A stretch of DNA of 64,000 nt from Pseudopedobacter sp037968815 (lineage in GTDB: Bacteria > Bacteroidota > Bacteroidia > Sphingobacteriales > Sphingobacteriaceae). Every line of letters begins with the position of its first letter. Within the stretch, counting starts at the first letter, position 1. Positions 53,977 through 62,322 of the stretch are shown piece after piece. Under the pieces are notes generated by a model. The model did no database searches. It had not been told where the DNA came from and saw only the letters and a program-made list of their open reading frames with translations. The stretch covers positions 1 through 64,000 of the forward strand of contig JBBKWF010000018.1 in NCBI GenBank assembly GCA_037968815.1, in the 5' to 3' direction. Made by a program: the position numbers and the translations under genes.

Positions 53977-54936
53977 ATGATATACCGCAAACATCTTTTA
54001 ACTGCTTTTTGTATTTGCTTTTTCACTAGTCTATTTGCTCAAGAAGAGCATCTAGATCTACCAAAACTCAACTATAAAGAATATGGGTTTCAACAACCTA
54101 TTATGCAATCTATAACAGCTTATTACAAAGCAGATAGTGGCGGTTACTCACCAAAGATGGTAGAGTTTTTGATTTTTGATAAGCAACACAATATCAGTCA
54201 AAGGGTATTGCGTATTTTAGGTAAATACCGAAGCGAAACCAGTTATATGTACGTTTACAAAAACGGACTTTTAGACTCTTTGAATGTAACCGCCAGCGCA
54301 GCTTCTTTTAGCAGGACCACAAATTATATTTATAACAGCAAAAAACAGTTGATTAAAAGTGAGACTAAAGGTAAGTACGCAAGCTCTACAAATGAATATA
54401 GCTATAACGACAACGGTCAACTAAGCAAGATTGTTTTTGCCTATGAAAAAGGTGGGGGCTACAGCACAAATTTTCACTACAGTAACAACCAATTAGATTA
54501 TGTAGAGAGGATTAAAAAGGAAGCCGATGGAACTAGTGAAAAACTACTTTTTTACTATTTGAATGGTACAGTGCTTGCATCGACCGAGCTAGGGAGCGAT
54601 AAGGTTATTTTGTATGATAATGATTTTGGGGAGTTGAGGAGAGAGGTTAAAGGGGATATTGTTGAAATTGTGAAAAACTATCGTAGCGACGTACCCGGCC
54701 AAAAACCTAATGCAAAACCTTTCTTAAAGGATGCAAAAACTGTTTTCCAAACTTACGATACCAAAAATATGGATGGCGATTGGATTAAACGTTATCAGGT
54801 TGATCAGCAGTACGGCCAAAACCAAGATAGGTTCGTTTTCAGAAAAATATATTACACTGAAGATAAATCTAGTGGCGATACAAAGTTTAGTTCGCTGTAT
54901 GAAATGCAGATGAAAAAGAGACTCAATTTAAAATAA
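53977..54936 (+). CDS. Secreted protein with YD/RHS-like repeats, first of a tandem pair
   Basis: 319 residues, family not recognised. Signal peptide ends at SLFAQ (about 22). The mature protein is beta-rich with several weak YD-type repeats (NYIYNSKKQLIKSETKGKY, EYSYNDNGQLSKI, FHYSNNQLDYVERI), which in RHS proteins form a beta spiral; here they are too few for a toxin shell. It has no sorting tail and no toxin domain. The neighbour starting at 55004 is clearly a paralogue. Confidence 0.75.
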   Translation: MIYRKHLLTAFCICFFTSLFAQEEHLDLPKLNYKEYGFQQPIMQSITAYYKADSGGYSPKMVEFLIFDKQHNISQRVLRILGKYRSETSYMYVYKNGLLDSLNVTASAASFSRTTNYIYNSKKQLIKSETKGKYASSTNEYSYNDNGQLSKIVFAYEKGGGYSTNFHYSNNQLDYVERIKKEADGTSEKLLFYYLNGTVLASTELGSDKVILYDNDFGELRREVKGDIVEIVKNYRSDVPGQKPNAKPFLKDAKTVFQTYDTKNMDGDWIKRYQVDQQYGQNQDRFVFRKIYYTEDKSSGDTKFSSLYEMQMKKRLNLK

Positions 54937-55003
54937 CTACACTTTATTGAATGTCTACAGGCTGATAGCTCAAAAAAATGTCAATAATTTTAACAGATTT
55001 AAC

Positions 55004-55954
55004 ATGATAGCATATAGACAGTATTTTATTGCTTTTATAAGTCTTTTCTTTTTTAACGGGCTTAGTGCGCAAGACAACCATTTTGATTTACCCAAATTAG
55101 ATTATACAGATTACGGCTATAAAAAACCAGTTAAGGAGGCATATGCTGTTTTCTATAAAGTTGATAGCCTAAGTTATGAGGCAAAACGAGTGGAGATGTT
55201 CGTTTTTAACAGCAACGGGAAAATAGCACAACGAGTCATTCAGGATTTAAGAGAACCTCATTCGCAAGAAATTGTTAATTATGTGTACCGAGAGGGACTT
55301 TTAGACTCTTTAAAATCAATTAATACTGATTTGAGTTATAATAGTTCAACACACTTTATCTACAATCAAAAAAAACAGCTTGTTAAGGAGGTTTGCGTTG
55401 GAAAGTACGGTGAAGATGTTAAAGATTATATGTACAACCTTGACGGTAGCATTGACAGAATTGAGTTTAAGCGTAGAACTAATAGAAAAATTATCACCAC
55501 TTTTTTTCATAAAAATGGCCAGTTAGATTATGTTGAAGAAGCTGTGCCTAATGGTTCTCAAGCAGATCAAAAAACGAGGTTTTATTATTTTAACGGAAAA
55601 ATATTGGCTTCTAACCGAGTAGGCACTAAACAAGTGGTTTTGTATCAATATGATTTTGGCGAGCAACGCCAAGATGTTACCGGAGACATTATGGAGGTGG
55701 TGGATAGTTTTAGAAATAAGGTGCCCGGCGAAAAAGAATTTTTAAGAGAATCCATTGTTTTTTTTCAAACGCATGAGGCTGAAAATATGGTAGGCGATTG
55801 GACTAAAAGGTACCAAAGTGATACGCGTTATAAATCAGACCAAACAAGGTATGTTTTCAGAAAAATAATTTATGCAGATGGAGAAGTTAGTGGCAATACA
55901 GAATACGATTTCTTTTTTAAATCAAGATTAGAGAAAATGCACAAGCTCAACTAG
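55004..55954 (+). CDS. Secreted protein with YD/RHS-like repeats, second of a tandem pair
   Basis: 316 residues. Signal peptide ends at GLSAQ. It shares with the preceding protein the lead DLPKLDYTDYGYKKP, the NYVYREGLLDSLKS and HFIYNQKKQLVKE repeats, YYFNGKILAS, and the C-terminal DWTKRYQSD and FVFRKI-like blocks, so the two arose by duplication. The frame extends to a TTG at 54947, but the ATG at 55004 gives a regular signal peptide. Its stop codon is only 2 bp from that of the convergent lipoprotein gene. Confidence 0.75.
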   Translation: MIAYRQYFIAFISLFFFNGLSAQDNHFDLPKLDYTDYGYKKPVKEAYAVFYKVDSLSYEAKRVEMFVFNSNGKIAQRVIQDLREPHSQEIVNYVYREGLLDSLKSINTDLSYNSSTHFIYNQKKQLVKEVCVGKYGEDVKDYMYNLDGSIDRIEFKRRTNRKIITTFFHKNGQLDYVEEAVPNGSQADQKTRFYYFNGKILASNRVGTKQVVLYQYDFGEQRQDVTGDIMEVVDSFRNKVPGEKEFLRESIVFFQTHEAENMVGDWTKRYQSDTRYKSDQTRYVFRKIIYADGEVSGNTEYDFFFKSRLEKMHKLN

Positions 55955-55956
55955 CA

Positions 55957-57285
55957 CTATTTGTCAAAAACTGGAGGGGTGGTAGTTTCTGAGTTAAAAT
56001 ACAGGCGGTTTATTTCACTTTCGCTTAATACACGGTTGTAAAAACCGATATCATCCATTTTACCCTTTAAGTAATAACCAGTACTACCCGTATTATAGTT
56101 ATCACTCCCTATGAACAAATCAGCGCTACAGTCTGCATTGGGAGACGGGATATTTGGGGTTATGGTGTTTAATTTACCATCAGTATATAAGGTCATCGTT
56201 TTACTTTGATTGTTATACACTATGGTAAGCATATTCCACTTATTTATCTCTTGTCTTTTGTTTCCCGCAGCTTGGGGGTCAGACCCTCCAGAAGCTTTAT
56301 AAAATAAGCAACCAACCCTGTCGGCTATTGTAGGGGCAGAAGACTCGCCTAGTAGAGAACTTCCCCAACCATTTTGAACTCCTGCATATCTTTTTATCAG
56401 CAAAGCACTACCATTGTATATATCATAGCTATCTAAGTTGACCCAAAGGTTGATGGTGAAGTCAGTTCCGTTTAACCTTAGAGCCGGTTTGTCTTTTACA
56501 ATTATATTGCTGGATATTCCATTTAAACGATATGCGGCATTTTGGTTGCCAAACCTGTCAGTTGTTAATACAGCGTTATTTGGTGTGCCATCGTATCCAT
56601 TGCCCGACATGTCTTTTGCATTTCCATTAAACGGGTAGTAAGCCATTAGGCCTGCTATAATTGTACTTTCAACTTTAACTAGGTCTTTATTAGTTAACGT
56701 GTCGGTTCTCCCATCATGTTTGATGATAAGTTTTACATCGTAAAGACCTTCTTTTTTATATTTAACCTTTGGATTTGCAAGGGAAGAAGTATTAGGGTCT
56801 GCACCTACAAAAGTCCAATTGTAAACCGCACCAACTAAACTCTCTTTGTTATTTAACTTAAAGTCTACACTATCTCCGATAATTATCGAGCTAACATTTG
56901 GTGTAATAACCGCATCTTTTAAAGGATTTCGTAAGAGTGCTGAATTGACAACCTTTATATATTTTGATTTGAATATTGTATCGGTTTTATTACCCTGCTT
57001 TACAACCAACTTAACATCGAAAGTGCCGTCTAAACCATATTTAACTTTAGGATTTTTAAGTGTAGATGTACTTGGTGTAGCTCCCGTTAGTATCCAGTTA
57101 AATTCTGCCGTTTCGGGAAGAGATATTGAGTTTAAAACAAATAAAACACTGTCGCCCATTATGATTGCCTCTGAACTTGCCTCAATTTTCGCGTCGGTTA
57201 AGTCGATATTTACTATAGCACTTGCTTTATCCTTCTTACAAGAAACTACAACAACGCACAACAAAAATATATAGAGATGTCTCAT
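55957..57285 (-). CDS. Lipoprotein with two PKD-like domains and a LamG (concanavalin-like) domain
   Basis: 442 residues. Lipobox VVVSC at about 16. Two tandem PKD-like domains (about 30-110 and 118-205) share the pattern NWILTGATPSTSTLKNPKVK / NWTFVGADPNTSSLANPKVK. A laminin-G-3 / concanavalin-like domain fills residues 215-435 (LMAYYPFNGNAKDMSGNGYD, INLWVNLDSYD, GKMDDIGFYNRVLSESEIN). Such modules bind carbohydrates or proteins at the cell surface; no catalytic residues are seen. Convergent with the repeat-protein pair. Confidence 0.88.
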   Translation of the reverse strand: MRHLYIFLLCVVVVSCKKDKASAIVNIDLTDAKIEASSEAIIMGDSVLFVLNSISLPETAEFNWILTGATPSTSTLKNPKVKYGLDGTFDVKLVVKQGNKTDTIFKSKYIKVVNSALLRNPLKDAVITPNVSSIIIGDSVDFKLNNKESLVGAVYNWTFVGADPNTSSLANPKVKYKKEGLYDVKLIIKHDGRTDTLTNKDLVKVESTIIAGLMAYYPFNGNAKDMSGNGYDGTPNNAVLTTDRFGNQNAAYRLNGISSNIIVKDKPALRLNGTDFTINLWVNLDSYDIYNGSALLIKRYAGVQNGWGSSLLGESSAPTIADRVGCLFYKASGGSDPQAAGNKRQEINKWNMLTIVYNNQSKTMTLYTDGKLNTITPNIPSPNADCSADLFIGSDNYNTGSTGYYLKGKMDDIGFYNRVLSESEINRLYFNSETTTPPVFDK

Positions 57286-57455
57286 CGGTTTTTTTTCTAT
57301 AAAAGTAAATTATTTTGTTCTATTATAGAATAGCTTAGCTCATAAAAAATCATAGCGACACATATCTGCCAACTTGACACCAAACAACGGTTTGGAACAA
57401 GCATTGATAAGCTCTGCTTGTAAAATATAAATTCAAAAAATAGAATAAATATATC

Positions 57456-59342
57456 ATGAAGGAAAAAGGAACGATTTCGATTCACACGGAGAATATTTTC
57501 CCGATCATTAAAAAGTTTTTATACTCTGATAACGAGATCTTTTTAAGAGAGTTGGTTTCTAACGCAGCGGATGCTACCCAAAAAATCAAAAGATTATCAG
57601 GTTTAGGCCAATACAACGGTGAGCTAGGCGAGTTAGAAGTAAATGTAGCTTTTGATAAAGACAAAAAAACCATCACCATTTCAGATAATGGTTTGGGAAT
57701 GACTGCCGAAGAAATTAAAAAATATATTAATCAAATTGCTTTTTCTGGAGCAACCGAGTTTGTAGAGAAATTTAAAGACGCTAAAGATGCCAACGAAATC
57801 ATTGGTAAATTTGGTTTAGGTTTTTACTCTGCTTTCATGGTTTCTGAGCAAGTAGAAATTCAAACGCTTTCTTACCAAGAGGGTGCAGAACCTGCCGCTT
57901 GGATTTGTGATGGAAGTACCGAGTTCGAGATTAAAGAAGGTACAAGAACAACACGTGGAACCGATATTATTTTACACGTAAATAGTGAGTCTGAAGAGTT
58001 TTTAGACGAACAGAAATTACAAACCATTTTAGATAAATACTTCAAGTTTTTAACCGTAAAATTAGTTTTCGGTACAAAATCTGAAAGTATTGAAGATGGC
58101 GAAGATGCAGAAGGTAAAAAACAATACAAATCTGTTGATGTACCAAATGTAATTAACGGAGCAAAGCCAATTTGGACACAAACTCCATCTGAGTTAACAG
58201 ATGAAGATTACATTCAATTTTACAAAGAACTTTATCCTTTCCAAGAAGATCCATTGTTCTGGATTCACTTAAACGTGGATTATCCGTTCAGTTTAACAGG
58301 AGTTTTATACTTCCCTAAATTGAAAAACGATGTAGAAATTCAAAGAAACAAAATCAAATTATTCAGTCGTCAGGTGTTTATTACTGATGAGGTAAAAGAT
58401 ATTGTTCCTGAGTTCTTGATGTTGCTACATGGTGTAATTGATTCACCAGATATTCCTTTGAACGTTTCTCGTAGTTTCTTGCAAGCTGATGGAAATGTAA
58501 AGAAAATCAATAGCTACATTACTAAAAAAGTAGCTGAAAAATTGGGCGAACTGTTCAAAAAAGACCGTGAAGCTTATGAAGCTAAATGGAGCGATATCGG
58601 CTTGTTTGTGAAATACGGAATGATTTCGGAAGAGAAATTCTACGATAAAGCTAAAGACTTCGCTTTGTTTACCAATACAGATAAAAAGAACTTTACCATG
58701 GATGAATACCGTGATAAAGTAAAAGATATCCAAACAGACAAAGACGGAAACTTAGTTTACCTATACACGGTTGATCCTGCAAAGCAAGATGGATTTATCC
58801 AGTCGGCAAAAAAGAAAGGTTACGATGTTTTATTGATGGATACCCAAATTGACACACATTTTGTGAGTCAAATGGAGCAAAAATTAGAAAAAACACAATT
58901 AAAACGTGTGGATTCTGGTACTGCCGACAAGTTGATTGACAAAGGTGAGAAGATGGAGCATGTGTTGAGCGAAGATCAAACTAAACAGGTGAAAGAAATC
59001 TTTGAAAAAGCAATCAACAAACCTGCTTACCAAGTAGAAATTGAAGCTTTAAGCCCAGATGAATTGCCTGTAACTGTTACTATGGACGAGTTTATGCGCA
59101 GAATGAAAGATATGGCTGCAATGGGCGGTGGCGGAATGAGTTTCTACGGAAATATGCCAGACAGCTACAAAGTTGCCATTAACGGAAACCATAAAATTGT
59201 AAACAAAATTTTGGCTAGCACTGATGAGGCTGAACAGTCTGCATTAGCTAAGCAAGCTTTTGATTTGGCTTTACTTTCTCAAGGTTTATTAACCGGAGCT
59301 GAATTGACTGCTTTTGTGAATAGAAGCGTTTCGCTTATTTAA
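57456..59342 (+). CDS. htpG: Molecular chaperone HtpG (Hsp90)
   Basis: 628 residues. N-terminal GHKL ATPase: ELVSNAADATQKIKRL, DNGLGMTAEEI and GKFGLGFYSAFMVS; middle domain with PLNVSRSFLQAD; C-terminal dimerisation domain. It helps fold and mature client proteins under stress, with ATP. Length and all motifs are normal. A terminator follows. Confidence 0.97.
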   Translation: MKEKGTISIHTENIFPIIKKFLYSDNEIFLRELVSNAADATQKIKRLSGLGQYNGELGELEVNVAFDKDKKTITISDNGLGMTAEEIKKYINQIAFSGATEFVEKFKDAKDANEIIGKFGLGFYSAFMVSEQVEIQTLSYQEGAEPAAWICDGSTEFEIKEGTRTTRGTDIILHVNSESEEFLDEQKLQTILDKYFKFLTVKLVFGTKSESIEDGEDAEGKKQYKSVDVPNVINGAKPIWTQTPSELTDEDYIQFYKELYPFQEDPLFWIHLNVDYPFSLTGVLYFPKLKNDVEIQRNKIKLFSRQVFITDEVKDIVPEFLMLLHGVIDSPDIPLNVSRSFLQADGNVKKINSYITKKVAEKLGELFKKDREAYEAKWSDIGLFVKYGMISEEKFYDKAKDFALFTNTDKKNFTMDEYRDKVKDIQTDKDGNLVYLYTVDPAKQDGFIQSAKKKGYDVLLMDTQIDTHFVSQMEQKLEKTQLKRVDSGTADKLIDKGEKMEHVLSEDQTKQVKEIFEKAINKPAYQVEIEALSPDELPVTVTMDEFMRRMKDMAAMGGGGMSFYGNMPDSYKVAINGNHKIVNKILASTDEAEQSALAKQAFDLALLSQGLLTGAELTAFVNRSVSLI

Positions 59343-59386
59343 GTTGAAAGTCTAGGGTTTAAATCTCCTGAACTGTGAATATTTAA

Positions 59387-59424
59387 AATCCCTCTTGGAA
59401 TTTTTTCTCTGGGAGGGATTTTTT
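59387..59424 (+). terminator. htpG terminator
   Basis: Stem AATCCCTC / GAGGGATT with an 18-nt loop, followed by a T-run, about 45 bp after the htpG stop codon. Confidence 0.8.
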
Positions 59425-59448
59425 ATGGGGTCATTTTGCCTTTCGCTG

Positions 59449-60360
59449 TTACATATTTGAATCTTTATCTAAAAATGATTTCAGCTGATTGTTTATTTCC
59501 GTTTCAAAATCATTATCCAAACTTAAGACTTTATTAGCTATGCCTAGAGTGGTTAAAAGTTCAATATTTGTTAACCAGTAACATTTTAAATCAAAGTCAA
59601 TATCATTTAAAATTATGTCATGCATCTGAGGACTGAAATGGAAGTATTGTGTGAAATATTTATTTAAACTAGTCAAAATATCACAATTAGGATAACTACT
59701 ACTTCGTATGAAATCTATTTTTTTACTTGCAGAAATTATTTTTGAATTTTGAATCTTATAAAACGCTGAAAAATGTGGGCTTGAAGTTTCTCTTATTTCA
59801 TGGTTTGTTTTCCATTTTTGTTTATTCATATTGAATATCTCCGGATGGATTTTAATTAGTTCGCTTCTTGAAAAACTCTCATCTATTTCTTCAAAAATAT
59901 TCTCCTTTAAATACGTATTAGACAACTTGTTGATTTTGGCTTGTGCATTTAATATTACCTCGAAACTCTCAACAAAATCTCTATGAAGGATACTCAACTC
60001 ATTTTTTAGTGAAATTTGCTTTTCAATATTAGGAAATACGAAGCCAAGTAAATACAACAAGTTTATATTATCATCGACTAGGCTTCTATAAATCAGATTG
60101 ATGCTGGTTTTAAAACGATAATCTTCTTTTAGTAAAGGCGTAATTAAATTAACTGCTTCAATATTTAATCTGATTTTAGCTATCAAGTGCAAAAGAGAGT
60201 TAAAGCCCTCTTTTTGAATTTGGTTATGGGCAGAAAGTAAGATTCGTTTTAATAACCTAAGTAATTCTTTTTCATTTTCAATTACACTATCAAGTCTTGG
60301 GTTCAGGCCTTTGTGTACCTCATCACTAAAATGCTTATTATTATAATTTTCAGGTTCCAT
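59449..60360 (-). CDS. Unrecognised soluble alpha-helical protein
   Basis: 303 residues, predicted all-helical and cytoplasmic, without signal peptide or membrane segments. The pattern in the middle (TSINLIYRSLVDDNINLLYL) and the later YFTQYFHFSPQMHDI recall DUF5677-type/HEPN-like helical proteins, but only weakly. No catalytic motif is certain. It is a single gene beside the REP-associated transposase and looks like an accessory gene. Start: ATG at 60360. Confidence 0.55.
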   Translation of the reverse strand: MEPENYNNKHFSDEVHKGLNPRLDSVIENEKELLRLLKRILLSAHNQIQKEGFNSLLHLIAKIRLNIEAVNLITPLLKEDYRFKTSINLIYRSLVDDNINLLYLLGFVFPNIEKQISLKNELSILHRDFVESFEVILNAQAKINKLSNTYLKENIFEEIDESFSRSELIKIHPEIFNMNKQKWKTNHEIRETSSPHFSAFYKIQNSKIISASKKIDFIRSSSYPNCDILTSLNKYFTQYFHFSPQMHDIILNDIDFDLKCYWLTNIELLTTLGIANKVLSLDNDFETEINNQLKSFLDKDSNM

Positions 60361-60440
60361 AGTTTATATAATTGTCATTTTTAAAACTCCTTAAATCCAA
60401 TATGCTTTCTTTGTTTCTCGGATTCTTGTTTCGTCGTTCA

Positions 60441-60468
60441 CGTAGGGTCTTTTGCAGACTACCCTACG
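60441..60468. repeat. REP-like hairpin, diverged type
   Basis: Arms CGTAGGGT / ACCCTACG with a 12-nt centre that resembles the centre of the neighbouring elements (TCTTTTGCAGA). Confidence 0.6.
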
Positions 60469-60573
60469 TTTTACTAGGATTTAATTTTTATCGGCAATTT
60501 ATAAATTACATCTCAATTAAAAACGTCCTGAACAACATTCATGAAGCCACCACTAGTTCTGCCCACTAAAAAC

Positions 60574-60599
60574 GCAGAGTCCCGAAAAGGAGACTCTGC
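60574..60599. repeat. REP-like hairpin, GCAGAGTC type
   Basis: Arms GCAGAGTC / GACTCTGC with a 10-nt centre, followed by TTGGA and preceded by AAAAAC, the same outer context as the downstream copies. Confidence 0.75.
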
Positions 60600-60667
60600 T
60601 TGGACATTAGGAAAGAAAATTGTGCCTCACATTTATTTCTAAGGATAGGTTTATTGCTCCGGTCCAA

Positions 60668-60693
60668 GCAGGGTCTCTCGCAGAGGACCCTGC
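60668..60693 (-). repeat. REP hairpin upstream of the transposase, inverted orientation
   Basis: Arms GCAGGGTC / GACCCTGC. Preceded by TCCAA and followed by GCTT, which is the mirror image of the copies at 61313 and 61484, so upstream and downstream elements face each other. Confidence 0.85.
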
Positions 60694-60732
60694 GCTTTCA
60701 CCAATTAACCCCAAAAATCCATATATTTAACT

Positions 60733-61302
60733 ATGGCAATCAAAACCATTCACGATACAGCTGACAAAACTTGGTTCATCACATTTACCTGCTTCAACTG
60801 GATTCCGTTGTTTCAAATTACCAATTCCTACGATTTAGTTTACAATTGGCTCAACCTGATTAAAGAAAAATATTCTATTGACACCACTGCATTTGTGATT
60901 ATGCCCAATCATGTTCACGCAATTCTTCACTTAAATACATCAAACAGTCTTAACAAGGTAATCTCTAATGGAAAGCGATTTATGGCTTATGAGATTGTGA
61001 AAAGGTTGAAAGCGCAAGAGAGAGACGATATACTCATAAAACTCAGTGAAGCCTGTTCAGAAGAAGATAAAAAGAAAGGTCAGTTACATAAAGTATTTGA
61101 ACCTTCATTTGATGCAAAACCTATTTTAACGGATAAATTTTTACACCAGAAATTAGATTATATCCATACTAACCCTGTTGCTGGAAAGTGGAATTTAGCA
61201 GAAACGTTTATTGATTATGAACATAGTAGTGCTAGCTTTTATGAGATGAATTTGCCTCATAAAAATGTAGCTATTAAACATTATTTAGATTTAGAGGGGT
61301 AG
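60733..61302 (+). CDS. REP-associated tyrosine transposase (RAYT, Y1/HUH family)
   Basis: 189 residues of the Y1 transposase-like (TnpA-REP) family. The HUH metal motif is MPNHVHAIL (His60 and His62) and the nucleophile is Tyr143 in LDYIHTNPV. It resembles IS200/IS605 transposases, but RAYTs are single-copy domesticated genes that bind and cleave single-stranded REP hairpins. This fits the palindromes on both sides (60668, 61313, 61484). It is intact. Translation starts at ATG 60733. Confidence 0.9.
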   Translation: MAIKTIHDTADKTWFITFTCFNWIPLFQITNSYDLVYNWLNLIKEKYSIDTTAFVIMPNHVHAILHLNTSNSLNKVISNGKRFMAYEIVKRLKAQERDDILIKLSEACSEEDKKKGQLHKVFEPSFDAKPILTDKFLHQKLDYIHTNPVAGKWNLAETFIDYEHSSASFYEMNLPHKNVAIKHYLDLEG

Positions 61303-61312
61303 TGTTTTAAAC

Positions 61313-61338
61313 GCAGGGTCCTCTGCGAGAGACCCTGC
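61313..61338 (+). repeat. REP hairpin, first downstream copy
   Basis: Arms GCAGGGTC / GACCCTGC with centre CTCTGCGAGA, flanked by AAAC on the left and TCGGA on the right. Starts about 10 bp after the transposase stop codon. Confidence 0.85.
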
Positions 61339-61359
61339 TCGGACAGAAATCTCCAATTG

Positions 61360-61455
61360 TCGTCATTTCGAGGAACGAGAAATCTCACGAGCAAGATCTG
61401 CTCATAGAATTTTACACCTATTTGTGAGATGTTTTTACTAGCGTTCAACATGACG
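61360..61455. repeat. Dispersed palindromic intergenic repeat, copy B
   Basis: Left arm CGTCATTTCGAGGAACGAGA and AATCTCAC, right arm GTGAGATGTTT ... GTTCAACATGACG form an imperfect inverted repeat of about 95 bp. The right two thirds match copy A at 25141-25219. Confidence 0.7.
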
Positions 61456-61483
61456 AAACGCTTAATAGGGATAGTTTAAAAAC

Positions 61484-61509
61484 GCAGGGTCCTCTGCGAG
61501 AGACCCTGC
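61484..61509 (+). repeat. REP hairpin, second downstream copy
   Basis: Identical in arms and centre to the copy at 61313 and followed by TTGGA. The two copies are 171 bp apart in direct orientation. Confidence 0.85.
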
Positions 61510-61676
61510 TTGGACGGGTGATAAATAACATCACAAATTGTGAAATCCATTTTGGTACATCAAGTCTTTCAGCTCTTTCTCATCAAATCTAAATATGAAA
61601 TTTTCATGAGTACCTCATATTTCCTGCAAAACACTTAACTTCAACCTATCATATCCACGTATAAATTTTCAAACAA

Positions 61677-62195
61677 ATGAAAAGCTACTTCACTTTAATT
61701 CTACTAATTGTTTTTTGCAAAGCCGTTACGGCTCAAACTGTGATGGATAAATATGACGTGGGAGCGTTTAGCGTTAAGTTGCCTTATTATATGAGCAAAA
61801 CTGGGGGCTTAAACAGCGATGCGGCTTTACAGTTTAGAAATATGGTTAAAGATGTTTCTGGCTATATAATTAACGAGGAAAAAACGGTAAAGGGAATTGA
61901 TGATCCTGCAAATCCAGATATCAACCAGTTTAATGATCAATTTCTTAAAGATTTTTTAATTGATAAAAAAGAGCGGAAAATTGCTTCGGCAAAAGAAAGT
62001 ACCAACGGAAATGCAAAATTTATAAGTACAGATTTTACTTATCTGGATGATGAAACCATGATTTATTACTACTATTTTGTGGGGATAGTAGAAACCAAAA
62101 ATGCTTTTTATAAAGTAATTTGTTCTAGTACTTTAGATACTAAGAGTCTGTTTAAAAGCGATTTCCAGAAAATATTTTACAGTATTGTAGATTAG
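61677..62195 (+). CDS. Small secreted protein of unknown function
   Basis: 172 residues, family not recognised. Signal peptide 1-20 (...KAVTAQ). The mature part is hydrophilic with a beta-alpha pattern (GAFSVKLPYYM, FISTDFTYLDDETMIYYYYF, FYKVICSSTLDT), reminiscent of small periplasmic proteins of the PsbP/DUF1795 shape, though this is weak. A single gene between the REP region and the nif3-like gene. Confidence 0.7.
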   Translation: MKSYFTLILLIVFCKAVTAQTVMDKYDVGAFSVKLPYYMSKTGGLNSDAALQFRNMVKDVSGYIINEEKTVKGIDDPANPDINQFNDQFLKDFLIDKKERKIASAKESTNGNAKFISTDFTYLDDETMIYYYYFVGIVETKNAFYKVICSSTLDTKSLFKSDFQKIFYSIVD

Positions 62196-62310
62196 AGGCT
62201 TTTGCTCAAAAGCGAATCTTTAACAGAGCCTTACCAAACCCAATGATTGAAATTTGAGAATTCAATTTCCGTCAAATTGATTTCTATGTCCGCAATTAAA
62301 ATCTAATCTT

Positions 62311-62318
62311 TAAATTTG
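62311..62318 (+). promoter_or_regulatory. nif3-like promoter -7 element TAAATTTG, 4 nt before ATG
   Basis: Exact TAnnTTTG, then AGCT and ATG at 62323. Predicts a leaderless mRNA for the two-gene unit that follows. Confidence 0.6.
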
Positions 62319-62322
62319 AGCT

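Larger units (their letters stand above)
60361..60732. other. REP-rich intergenic region left of the transposase
   Basis: About 370 bases with three palindromes (60441-60468, 60574-60599, 60668-60693). No gene is supported; a 65-codon frame here runs through the first hairpin and is not believed. Confidence 0.7.
61303..61676. other. REP-rich intergenic region right of the transposase
   Basis: About 370 bases holding two near-identical REP hairpins with the long dispersed repeat copy B between them, then AT-rich sequence with a possible -7 element TAAATTTT (61661-61668 region) for the next gene. Confidence 0.65.

Noticed and set aside
60372..60569. 65-codon open frame on the plus strand
   Set aside because: It runs through a REP hairpin, has no signal or domain, and is better explained by repeat sequence.
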